Assembly: GCA_004376055.2 (NCBI GenBank)
Contig: CP049016.1
Location: 1,364,001-1,428,000, forward strand
Source of the DNA: Nitrospirales bacterium LBB_01
Lineage (GTDB): Bacteria; Nitrospirota; Thermodesulfovibrionia; Thermodesulfovibrionales; Magnetobacteriaceae
DNA: 64,000 bases
Direction: 5' to 3'
Shown: in pieces, positions 1-7,795 of the stretch
How positions within the stretch are numbered: position 1 is the stretch's first letter
How the letters are laid out: each line of letters starts with the position of its first letter
The notes under the pieces: generated by a model
Databases searched by the model: none
What the model was told of the DNA's origin: nothing
The model's input: only the letters and a program-made list of their open reading frames with translations
Program-made: the position numbers and the translations under genes

Positions 1-885
1 TACCTTATTACCCGACAAAAAATCCTTTATTTGCCCATAGTCAAGTTTTATTACCTGCCGTCCTATGAGGTCCTCTATTTTTAAATCCTCAAGAGAACTT
101 ATTGCCACATTGACGTTGTTTTCTCCGTGCATCATGGGGGTGATTTTTATGTTTTTTATCCCCGAGCCGCGTGACATTTCATATATTCTCTTAAGCACGC
201 CATAATCAAGATTGGTTATTGCTATAATAACCACCTGAATGTTGTATTGATATATGAGGTCTCTGAGTTTATCAATCTTTCCCAGCACCTTAATGCTGTG
301 CACATAGGCGCCGATTTTATTAGGGTCATCATCAAGAAAACCGATTACGTTAAATTCCGGTACAAGCTGTCTGGATATCTCTCTGACCAGCATTTCAGCA
401 GAGTTGCCTGCTCCGATTATTATTGTGCTCTTGCCCTCTTTACTCCGTTTCCGGCTTAGTATCTCGTGATAGAGGCGCTTGGAGATTCTTATGGCAGACA
501 TAAACATTAGCGACAATATCCAGTCTATGACTACTATACTGCGGGGAAACACTATGCCGCCTCCCAACAGCGAACTAAATCGTGCTGTCTCCGGTAAAAA
601 CATGTAATATATGACTCCTATAAGAACCATCTCAGAGGCTATTAATGAGTTAACAATTTTAATTAAGTCATTTAAGCCAACGTACCGCCATGTAATGCTG
701 TAGATTCTAAATACGTAAAAAGTTGAGACTTTTACTATCATAAAAATTGGCAGAAAAAAAACTATTAGCTGCAGATATCTGTCCACAAGGTCAGAGGAAA
801 AATCAAAACGGATGTAGAAGGCCAGGTATAGAGACGCCGCAATGATAAGAGTATCAGATAAGATAAAGTAAAATTTCCGCTTCAC
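1..885 (-). CDS. Membrane-anchored nucleotide-sugar dehydratase/epimerase, FlaA1/CapD-like (partial, C-terminus outside window)
   Basis: The reading frame is open for exactly 295 codons from GTG at 885 to the left window edge. A Shine-Dalgarno-like AAGGTGAT lies just upstream of the GTG. The N-terminus carries several hydrophobic helices and begins VKRKFYFILSDTLII, typical of polysaccharide-biosynthesis proteins of the FlaA1/WbpM/CapD class. A CoA-binding-type Rossmann segment follows (IIIGAGNSAEML, around residue 155), and the visible part ends at LSGNKV, where the NAD(P)-binding dehydratase domain should begin. The family converts UDP-GlcNAc-type sugars for capsule, O-antigen or glycan synthesis at the inner membrane. 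The catalytic domain is not visible, so substrate and activity cannot be judged. Confidence 0.8.
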   Translation of the reverse strand, partial: MKRKFYFILSDTLIIAASLYLAFYIRFDFSSDLVDRYLQLIVFFLPIFMIVKVSTFYVFRIYSITWRYVGLNDLIKIVNSLIASEMVLIGVIYYMFLPETARFSSLLGGGIVFPRSIVVIDWILSLMFMSAIRISKRLYHEILSRKRSKEGKSTIIIGAGNSAEMLVREISRQLVPEFNVIGFLDDDPNKIGAYVHSIKVLGKIDKLRDLIYQYNIQVVIIAITNLDYGVLKRIYEMSRGSGIKNIKITPMMHGENNVNVAISSLEDLKIEDLIGRQVIKLDYGQIKDFLSGNKV

Positions 886-1298
886 TTTATCACCTTGCCG
901 CAAAACCTGTTTCCATGCCGCAGACGGCAAGCCCCCAACACAAGGTAACAAGTCTCAAAAAAGACAATATGATTTTGTAATTGCGGCATTGTAATAATTC
1001 TGAAGTTGATTCTACGCTTTTATCAGGTTTTATGTCAAGCACGCATGATGGTTATATTTTTTTCATTTTATTTAGGTAAACACTACCCGTTGCGTAACTT
1101 GTTATATTAATATCTCAAACAAAATGAAAAAATGGTATTCCTTTTAAACTTTCTCTAACGGGTCTGGATTTTAGTGTGAAAAAATTCAAAGTGAGAGTTT
1201 CATAATGCTCATTGATTTATGATAAACTATCAAAGTTTTGGAAAAGATTTGATGTTCGACCATTTAGGAGCTAAGGTAAGAGTCAGCAGGTGATTAGA
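886..1298. other. Intergenic region between divergent genes; nothing firm seen
   Basis: About 410 AT-rich bases separate the divergent sugar-dehydratase and histidine-kinase genes. Promoters for both must lie here, but no convincing -35/-10 pair, riboswitch or small ORF was found by eye. Confidence 0.5.
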
Positions 1299-3098
1299 AT
1301 GAAATTTAACATAAAGATACTGCTATCGTTTGTTGGGCTTTCACTGGTATCATTGCTTTTTTTTGGCTACATAGTGTGGCATGGCATGACAGAACTTAGT
1401 GACTACATTACTGTTATTAATGCCCGACTTGGAGAACTGGCACGACAAAACAACATTGACAAGCACAGATATGAGGCGGAAAAACACCTTATTGAAACAG
1501 CAGCAAGCGAGGTAGATATCCAGGTGTTGCATGTTAAAAAGATGGTGGCTTCCGCAATTCCTTTTATCCTGCTTATGGTTTTATGTGCGTCAGCCTTAAT
1601 AACAAGAAAAGCAACAAGATCTATAAAGTCTATTATAGAGGGAATAAAGAGTGTAGGACGTGGAAATCTACAATACAGGATGAGCATTACTGTCGGTGAC
1701 GAGTTTGAGGAACTTGCCCATGCCTATAATAAAATGGCTGATGAGCTTCAGGCATACGATTTAAAGCTAAAGGAACAGACTCAACAGCTCATAAATACAA
1801 ACGATGACATGGTTAGAGAAATATTGGTTCGCATGGAAAAAGAGGATATTGAAAATAAAAGAAATGCAGAGCGACTGCGCTTCAGGGACGCCCTTCTTTA
1901 TTTAAGCCGGAGGGATCTTTCAGAGCCAGATGCGGCATTTAAAAAAATAACCCTGTTGGTTTCAGAAACTATTGCAGTAGCGCGTGTAAGCATATGGCTG
2001 TATGACAAGGACAAAACAGCTATCCTCTGCCGCTGTCTTTATAAAGCAGAGCAGGATGCTTATGAGTCGGGCTTTATTCTGAAAGCTGTGGATTACCCAA
2101 GGTACTTTGAAGCGTTAAAGAATAACCGTATCATAGTTGCCTCCGATGCGCGTACAGACCCACGCACCTCTGAGTTTACAGAGGGCTACCTCAAACCGCT
2201 TAACATTGTCTCTATGATGGATGCCGGTATAAATCAGAAGGGAGAGGTTGCAGGTGTAATCTGTTGTGAACAAACAGAGACACAAATAGTGTGGACTATG
2301 GAGGCACAAGAGTTTGTCTCCTCGGTGTCGGATATGATCTCATTAGTTTTAGAGTCGGCACAGCGCACTCAGACCGAACGTATGCTGATACAACAGTCAA
2401 AACTTGCCGCCATGGGAGAGATGCTCTCTATGATAGCGCATCAGTGGAGACAGCCGCTTTCTTCTATCAGTACAATTGCTGCGGACATGCAGGTTGCTAT
2501 TGCCATTGGGCAGCTTGACATGAAGGATTTTAACGACTCTCTGGACAAGATTAACGAACAGTCACAGTATCTATCAAACACTATTAATGATTTTAAAAAC
2601 TTTTTCAGCCCGACAAGGAAAAAGGAAACAGTCATGCCTGATTATATAATTGAGCATGCATTGAAGATAATTGGTAAATCCATCGAGTATAAAACTATTG
2701 AAGTCCGCAGGGAATACTCTTACAAGACAGCTATACTCTCATACCCTAATGAACTTATCCAGGTTCTCTTAAATATCCTGAAAAATGCCCAGGACATCTT
2801 GTTGGAAAGAAAGGTTACATCTCCGGTCATTGTCATAGGAGGGTATGATGATGACGTCAACACTTTTATAGAGGTCTCTGACAATGCAGGAGGTGTAGAT
2901 GAGAATCTTATCGATAAGATTTTTGAGCCATATTTTACAACACGAGAGGACACAGGCGGTACAGGACTTGGACTTTACATGTCAAAGACTATTGTAGAAA
3001 AACACTGCAAGGGCAGCTTCACCGTAAAAAACCAAAAAGACGGTGTTTGTTTTATAATAAAACTTCCTGTTGAAAACAAGGAAAATGAGGACGTATGA
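1299..3098 (+). CDS. Sensor histidine kinase with HAMP and GAF domains
   Basis: This is an inner-membrane sensor kinase of about 599 residues. A first membrane helix (about residues 6-26) is followed by a roughly 58-residue periplasmic segment and a second helix (about 84-102). Then come a HAMP domain with a coiled coil, a GAF-type domain (about 190-345), a dimerisation helix with phospho-acceptor His at about residue 381 (motif AHQWRQPL), and an HATPase domain with N-box NILKNAQD, VSDNAGG and GTGLGLYMSK. An in-frame GTG lies at 1290, but the AGGTG at 1287-1291 sits correctly for the ATG at 1299, so the later start is preferred. The stop overlaps the next gene (ATGA at 3095), an HD-GYP response regulator, so the two form a co-translated pair. 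The signal is unknown. Confidence 0.9.
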   Translation: MKFNIKILLSFVGLSLVSLLFFGYIVWHGMTELSDYITVINARLGELARQNNIDKHRYEAEKHLIETAASEVDIQVLHVKKMVASAIPFILLMVLCASALITRKATRSIKSIIEGIKSVGRGNLQYRMSITVGDEFEELAHAYNKMADELQAYDLKLKEQTQQLINTNDDMVREILVRMEKEDIENKRNAERLRFRDALLYLSRRDLSEPDAAFKKITLLVSETIAVARVSIWLYDKDKTAILCRCLYKAEQDAYESGFILKAVDYPRYFEALKNNRIIVASDARTDPRTSEFTEGYLKPLNIVSMMDAGINQKGEVAGVICCEQTETQIVWTMEAQEFVSSVSDMISLVLESAQRTQTERMLIQQSKLAAMGEMLSMIAHQWRQPLSSISTIAADMQVAIAIGQLDMKDFNDSLDKINEQSQYLSNTINDFKNFFSPTRKKETVMPDYIIEHALKIIGKSIEYKTIEVRREYSYKTAILSYPNELIQVLLNILKNAQDILLERKVTSPVIVIGGYDDDVNTFIEVSDNAGGVDENLIDKIFEPYFTTREDTGGTGLGLYMSKTIVEKHCKGSFTVKNQKDGVCFIIKLPVENKENEDV

Positions 3099-4207
3099 TA
3101 GATTCAGGAAAGATTAAAGAGCTGTCTAAACAAGCCGAAGGGCTTTCGGTGCTTTATGTTGAGGATGACGTCCATCTTCAGAGAAACACACTGAAACTTT
3201 TGTCCAGATTTTTTGAAAAAATTGACACAGCGTCAAATGGCAAAGAGGGTATTGAAAAATACTCTAACGGTGCCTACGATATAGTCATAACAGACATCAG
3301 AATGCCTGTTATGAATGGAATTGAAATGGCAGCCCAAATAAGGGAAATCAATCCTGCTCAACCCATAATAGTTACGTCGGCGCACGACGAGTCACAGTTC
3401 CTTATCGAGCTTATCAACTTAAATGTAAGCAGTTTTGTTTTAAAACCCATTGACGCAAGTAAAATTATAGATGTTCTCAGAGACATAGTTGATAAGATTT
3501 GGGTTAATAGATACGAACACGACTACAAAAGACTCCTTGAGGAGGCGGTGAAGGACAAGACACGGGAGCTTTCCGATGTCATAGATGTAGCGACAAGTTT
3601 GGGTAACGAGTTAATGCAGCGGCTTGTGGCAGCAAGTGAGCAAAAGGACACAGACACCGGCAGCCATATAGTTAGAATTGGGCTATACGCCGAACACCTT
3701 GCCAGGGAAATGGGTATGACGGAGGATTTTATAAGCTCTATTGCATTTGGGGCACAGTTGCACGACATCGGGAAAATTGGAATAAAAGACAGCATTCTCT
3801 TAAAATCTGGGCCGCTTACTGCCGAGGAGTTTGATACTATGAAATCACATACAGAAATCGGAGCCAAAATACTTTCCGGTTCAAAGTATGCAAGAATACA
3901 GATGGCTGAGGCCATTGCCCGCTGTCACCACGAAAAATGGGATGGTACCGGCTATCCCAGAGGCCTCACAGGCACTGATATACCACTTGAGGCACGAATC
4001 GTAATCATCTGCGACCAATATGACGCATTAGCTATGAAAAGACCTTATAAGCAGGCCCTTGAACATAAAGAAGTCGTTAGAATAATCACAGAAGGCGACG
4101 GCAGAACCATGCCTCAACACTTTGACCCTGAGGTTTTAAATATATTTGCAAAAGTCTCTGATAATTTCATGCAAATATATGGAAAAAATAACACCGCAGG
4201 ACTGTGA
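3095..4207 (+). CDS. Response regulator with HD-GYP domain (probable c-di-GMP phosphodiesterase)
   Basis: 370 residues. The N-terminal receiver domain has phospho-acceptor Asp67 (motif VITDIRMPVMNG) and acidic residues in YVEDD. A linker helix leads to a C-terminal HD-GYP domain with the metal-binding pair His223-Asp224 (motif LHDIGKIGIKD) and the HHEKWDGTGYPRGL signature, so both the HD and GYP elements are intact. The family hydrolyses cyclic di-GMP. Start and stop overlap by four bases with the preceding kinase, which is the likely phosphodonor. Expected output is a change in c-di-GMP controlling motility, adhesion or secretion; the link to the pilus system elsewhere in the window is only inference. 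Confidence 0.9.
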   Translation: MIDSGKIKELSKQAEGLSVLYVEDDVHLQRNTLKLLSRFFEKIDTASNGKEGIEKYSNGAYDIVITDIRMPVMNGIEMAAQIREINPAQPIIVTSAHDESQFLIELINLNVSSFVLKPIDASKIIDVLRDIVDKIWVNRYEHDYKRLLEEAVKDKTRELSDVIDVATSLGNELMQRLVAASEQKDTDTGSHIVRIGLYAEHLAREMGMTEDFISSIAFGAQLHDIGKIGIKDSILLKSGPLTAEEFDTMKSHTEIGAKILSGSKYARIQMAEAIARCHHEKWDGTGYPRGLTGTDIPLEARIVIICDQYDALAMKRPYKQALEHKEVVRIITEGDGRTMPQHFDPEVLNIFAKVSDNFMQIYGKNNTAGL

Positions 4208-4454
4208 TACCAGCTAAAGCAGCAGGACTTTGCAGCTAACAACCAGTTATATAAACAAGATTTTAGCTTTAAACTTCAATAATTTTCTGCCTATAAATAA
4301 GATTTATAACTTCATGATAAAATTTAATAACTATAAACAAAAAACGTGTGGAAATAATTTGTTAAAAGATTGTATTTTTTCAGGTGTGACCTTTACGATT
4401 TAGTTAAACTTATGTTACCATCTGAGCAAAATTTATTTTAAAGGAGAGATGTGA
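4208..4454. other. Intergenic region upstream of the CODH/ACS operon
   Basis: About 245 AT-rich bases with no ORF. They should hold the promoter of the acs operon; no known riboswitch fold or clear sigma-70/sigma-54 consensus was recognised. A strong ribosome-binding site (AAGGAGAG) immediately precedes acsE. Confidence 0.45.
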
Positions 4455-5234
4455 ATGTTGATAATAGGTGAAAAGTTAAGCATAATAGCTAAGAGGGTTA
4501 GAGAGGCCATGAACAAGAGAGACAAGGGTCCCATTCAGGAGATAGCAAAGGCACAGTTTGCAGCCGGAGCTGGGATGATTGACGCTAATATTGGGCCAGC
4601 AGAAGGGATGGAGGATCTAATGGAATGGATGGTTACAACCATTCAGGAGGTTGTGCCGGCGCCTATATGTCTTGATACGACTAACTACGATGCGCTTGAA
4701 AAGGGACTCAAGGTGCATAACAACGAGTGGGGAAAGCCGCTCATTAATTCCACATCAAACGACCCTGAGCGTTTTCCAATTCTTGAGCTTGCCGCTAAGT
4801 ACAACTGCGATGTTATTGGTCTTACTGTAGGTAAAGGAGGGCTTCCTGCCGATGCCGAAGAGCGTTCCGCTATTGCCGCAGAAATTATGGCAAGGGCTAT
4901 GGAGTATGGACTTCCGGTAGAAAACATTTATCTTGATCCGCTTGTCCTTCAGATTGCGACCACTCAGGATCAGGCTCTAAAGGTGGTTCAAACCATCAAA
5001 ATGTTTCAGGAGCTAAATGATCCGCCTATGAAAACCGTTGTCGGTCTTAGTAACATATCTAACGGTTGTCCTAAGCATATCAGACCGATTCTCAACAACC
5101 ACTTCCTTGCACTTTTAATGTACGAGGGACTGACGGCAGCTATCGCAGACGCTCACGAAATTATCACCACCGTAAAAACCATAGACGCTATTACAAATAA
5201 CACCTTGTATGCTCATTCTTATCTTGAAATGTAG
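4455..5234 (+). CDS. acsE: Methyltetrahydrofolate:corrinoid/iron-sulfur protein methyltransferase
   Basis: 259 residues forming one pterin-binding TIM barrel of the dihydropteroate-synthase/MeTr family, the usual AcsE length. Visible family segments include MIDANIGPAEG near the N-terminus, LDTTNYDALEKGL (conserved Asn region that helps polarise methyl-H4folate), NIYLDPLV and GLSNISNGCP. It transfers the methyl group of methyl-tetrahydrofolate to Co(I) of the corrinoid protein AcsCD in the cytoplasm, joining the folate branch to the carbonyl branch of the Wood-Ljungdahl pathway. It is the first gene of the acs cluster, with an AAGGAG ribosome-binding site eight bases from the ATG, and acsD follows directly, supporting the assignment over MetH-like or DHPS paralogues. 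Confidence 0.93.
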   Translation: MLIIGEKLSIIAKRVREAMNKRDKGPIQEIAKAQFAAGAGMIDANIGPAEGMEDLMEWMVTTIQEVVPAPICLDTTNYDALEKGLKVHNNEWGKPLINSTSNDPERFPILELAAKYNCDVIGLTVGKGGLPADAEERSAIAAEIMARAMEYGLPVENIYLDPLVLQIATTQDQALKVVQTIKMFQELNDPPMKTVVGLSNISNGCPKHIRPILNNHFLALLMYEGLTAAIADAHEIITTVKTIDAITNNTLYAHSYLEM

Positions 5235-5316
5235 TATTATATATATAAGGTAGCAGAGATTACGAAAGTTTAGGCAGTTAATAGATAAAATTAAAAAAAA
5301 TTCAGAGGAGGGGTAA

Positions 5317-6258
5317 ATGGCATTCACACTACCCAAAGAGACTTACACCGGTAAGGTATATCCGGTAACTATAGGCAGCGGTGACAAAACTGTCACCTTT
5401 GGTGGAGAAAACGTGCTTCCCTTTCATTCATTTGAAGGGACAACTCCCTACAGACCGTTGGTTGCATACGAGATAATGGATGTGCCTCCAACAGAGTGGC
5501 CAGATAAAGTAAAAGAGCCATATGCGGCAGTTTCAGACAATCCCGTAAAGTGGGCTAAGTATTGTGAAACTGAGTTGAAAGCGAAAGCCATAGCGCTAAG
5601 GCTCTACGGCACTCATCCCGATAATGGCGACAAGTCTGCTGCCGATGCCGTTATTGTCGTAAAAGACGTCCTTGCCGCAATAAACGTGCCGCTTATAATT
5701 ATTGGCAGTAACCATGCGGAAAAAGACACCGATGTGCTTGTCAAAGTTTCTGAGGCAGCTAAAGGACATACCTGCATTATCGGTAAGGCACAAGAGGCTA
5801 ACTATAAAACTATTGCAGCATCGGCTATGGCAAACGGACACATGCTTATAGCCATGTCAGAGCTTGACATAAATCTCTCCAAGCAGCTGAACATCATGAT
5901 AACTCAACTGGGGTTTACCAAAGAGAAAATCATCATAGACCCCATGTGCTCAGCGCTTGGCTACGGACTTGAATACACTTACACGGTTATGGAAAGAATC
6001 CGGCTTGCCGCTTTAACCCAAAATGATACCACGATGCAGCAGCCAATGCTTGGCGATGTCGGCATGTACGTGTGGAAAATCAAAGAGGTTACCGCTTCAG
6101 AAGAAACACTGCCTGAGTGGGGCGCACTGACGGAAAGGGGTATTGCATGGGAGGCACAAACTGCCGCCTCGCTTATGCTCTCAGGAGCGGAGCTTCTTAT
6201 CATGAGGCACCCTGAGGCTGTTAAGGCAGTTGAATCTTTTATTGATGAGTTAATGTAA
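5317..6258 (+). CDS. acsD: Corrinoid iron-sulfur protein small subunit (CODH/ACS delta subunit)
   Basis: 313 residues, the normal AcsD size. The N-terminal segment (YPVTIGSGDKTVTFGGENVLPFHSFEG region) and a TIM-barrel body are characteristic of the small subunit of the corrinoid/iron-sulfur protein. With AcsC it forms the heterodimer that carries the cobamide between AcsE and acetyl-CoA synthase. It has a strong GAGGAGG ribosome-binding site and lies 82 bases after acsE and 34 before acsC, in the same direction. Nothing is truncated or unusual. Confidence 0.93.
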   Translation: MAFTLPKETYTGKVYPVTIGSGDKTVTFGGENVLPFHSFEGTTPYRPLVAYEIMDVPPTEWPDKVKEPYAAVSDNPVKWAKYCETELKAKAIALRLYGTHPDNGDKSAADAVIVVKDVLAAINVPLIIIGSNHAEKDTDVLVKVSEAAKGHTCIIGKAQEANYKTIAASAMANGHMLIAMSELDINLSKQLNIMITQLGFTKEKIIIDPMCSALGYGLEYTYTVMERIRLAALTQNDTTMQQPMLGDVGMYVWKIKEVTASEETLPEWGALTERGIAWEAQTAASLMLSGAELLIMRHPEAVKAVESFIDELM

Positions 6259-6292
6259 AGAAAATGAAAACATATATTTGGAGGTTTAAGAA

Positions 6293-7636
6293 ATGGCATT
6301 AACAGGAGTTGAAATATTTAAACTGCTACCAAAGACCAACTGTAAGAAGTGCGGGTTTCCGACATGTTTGGCTTTTGCCATGCAGTTGGCAAGCCGCAAG
6401 GTTTCTTTAGATGCCTGCCCGGATGTCTCTGACGCTGCTAAGGCAACACTTGGAGAGGCATCAGCCCCGCCGATTAGACCAATCACACTTGGAGCAGGCG
6501 CAAAGGCCGTAAAGCTTGGCGAGGAAACGGTGCTTTTCCGCCATGAGAAGAAATTTGTAAATCCGTGCGCTTTTGCTATCGGGATTAAAGACACCGATGA
6601 TGCGGCTCTTCAGGACAAGAAAATCGCCGAATGCCTCACATCGGAAATTGAACGCGTTGGTCAAAAGTTGAAAGTTGACGCTATCGCCATAATAAATGAA
6701 TCCGGTGATAAGGGAAAATTTGAAACCCTTGCTAAAAAGGTCGCCGAAAAAGCCGGCGATGTTCCTGCTATAGTTTGTTCCTCTAACACTGACGCCGCCT
6801 CAGCCGCCCTTGCTGTTTTTAAAGACAAAAAAGCGCTTCTTTATGGGGCAACAATGGCAAATGTCGTTGAGATGGCGGCGCTTGCAAAGGCAAACGGTGC
6901 AGCTCTGGGCGTTACCGCTTCAAATCTTGATGAGCTTGCAGATTTAACTGAGAAGGCAAAAGCCGCTGGTATTGAGGACATCGTCATGGACTCAGGGGCT
7001 AAAAAGGCTAAAGATATTTTAGAGCATAACACGATGATTCGCCGGGCGGCTATCAAAAAAGGCAACAAATCAGTCGGGTTTCCCATTATTAACTTTATGA
7101 TGAGAGACGACAACATGCTGGAGACTCTGATGATAGGTCTTGGCATTGCCAAGTACTCATCAATTGTAGTGCTAAGCAGCGCCGAAAAATGGAAAAACCT
7201 TGTCACATTCACGTTGAGACAAAACATCTACACAGACCCTCAGGTGCCAATGCAGGTACAGCAGAAGATTTACGAAATCGGAACACCTGCGCCAAATTCC
7301 CCGCTGATTGTAACCACAAACTTCTCGCTTACGTACTTTATAGTGGCTGGAGAGGTGGAAAACAGCAAAGTTTCCACATGGCTTGCAGTTATGGACTGCG
7401 AGGGGCTGTCGGTGCTTACCGCATGGGCGGCAGGTAAATTCACGGCAGGTAAAATAGCCGCATTTATTAAAGAAAGCGGTATAGAGGATAAGATTTCCAA
7501 TAAGGAGCTGATAATCCCCGGCTATGTTGCCATTCTTAGCGGCGCTCTTGAGGAAAAGCTTGATGGCTGGAAAATCACCGTTGGGCCGCGTGAGGCTAAC
7601 GCAATCCCCACGTATTTAAAGTCAAGGAGCGCATAG
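6293..7636 (+). CDS. acsC: Corrinoid iron-sulfur protein large subunit (CODH/ACS gamma subunit)
   Basis: 447 residues. The N-terminus has the four-Cys [4Fe-4S] motif of AcsC/CdhE (KTNCKKCGFPTCLAFA followed by ACPD), whose cluster reactivates inactive Co(II) corrinoid. A TIM barrel and a C-terminal corrinoid-binding domain follow (AILSGALEEKLDGW region). With AcsD it shuttles the methyl group from AcsE to the A cluster of AcsB. A GGAGG site precedes the ATG. The gene is followed by a 160-base gap holding a dispersed repeat before acsB. Confidence 0.93.
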   Translation: MALTGVEIFKLLPKTNCKKCGFPTCLAFAMQLASRKVSLDACPDVSDAAKATLGEASAPPIRPITLGAGAKAVKLGEETVLFRHEKKFVNPCAFAIGIKDTDDAALQDKKIAECLTSEIERVGQKLKVDAIAIINESGDKGKFETLAKKVAEKAGDVPAIVCSSNTDAASAALAVFKDKKALLYGATMANVVEMAALAKANGAALGVTASNLDELADLTEKAKAAGIEDIVMDSGAKKAKDILEHNTMIRRAAIKKGNKSVGFPIINFMMRDDNMLETLMIGLGIAKYSSIVVLSSAEKWKNLVTFTLRQNIYTDPQVPMQVQQKIYEIGTPAPNSPLIVTTNFSLTYFIVAGEVENSKVSTWLAVMDCEGLSVLTAWAAGKFTAGKIAAFIKESGIEDKISNKELIIPGYVAILSGALEEKLDGWKITVGPREANAIPTYLKSRSA

Positions 7637-7662
7637 AGTAGTGTTTTGCAAGCATAAAGGAG

Positions 7663-7735
7663 TTAATACGCAGATGACACAGATGAACGCAGATGAAAAA
7701 ATCTGTGAAAATCTGCGCAATCTGTGGATAAAAAG
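7663..7735. repeat. Dispersed 'atctgcg' repeat between acsC and acsB
   Basis: Tandem-like copies of cgcagatgaca/acagatgaacgcagat are followed by an inverted half with aatctgcgcaatctgtgg. A related unit occurs at 27746-27806. The family looks like a short, non-coding intergenic repeat able to fold into an imperfect hairpin. Here it lies inside the acs operon. Confidence 0.7.
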
Positions 7736-7795
7736 CTTTTTAAAACAAATTGTTAAGGATAGATTTAGTCCTAAATAGATGTTAAGGAGGTCAAG

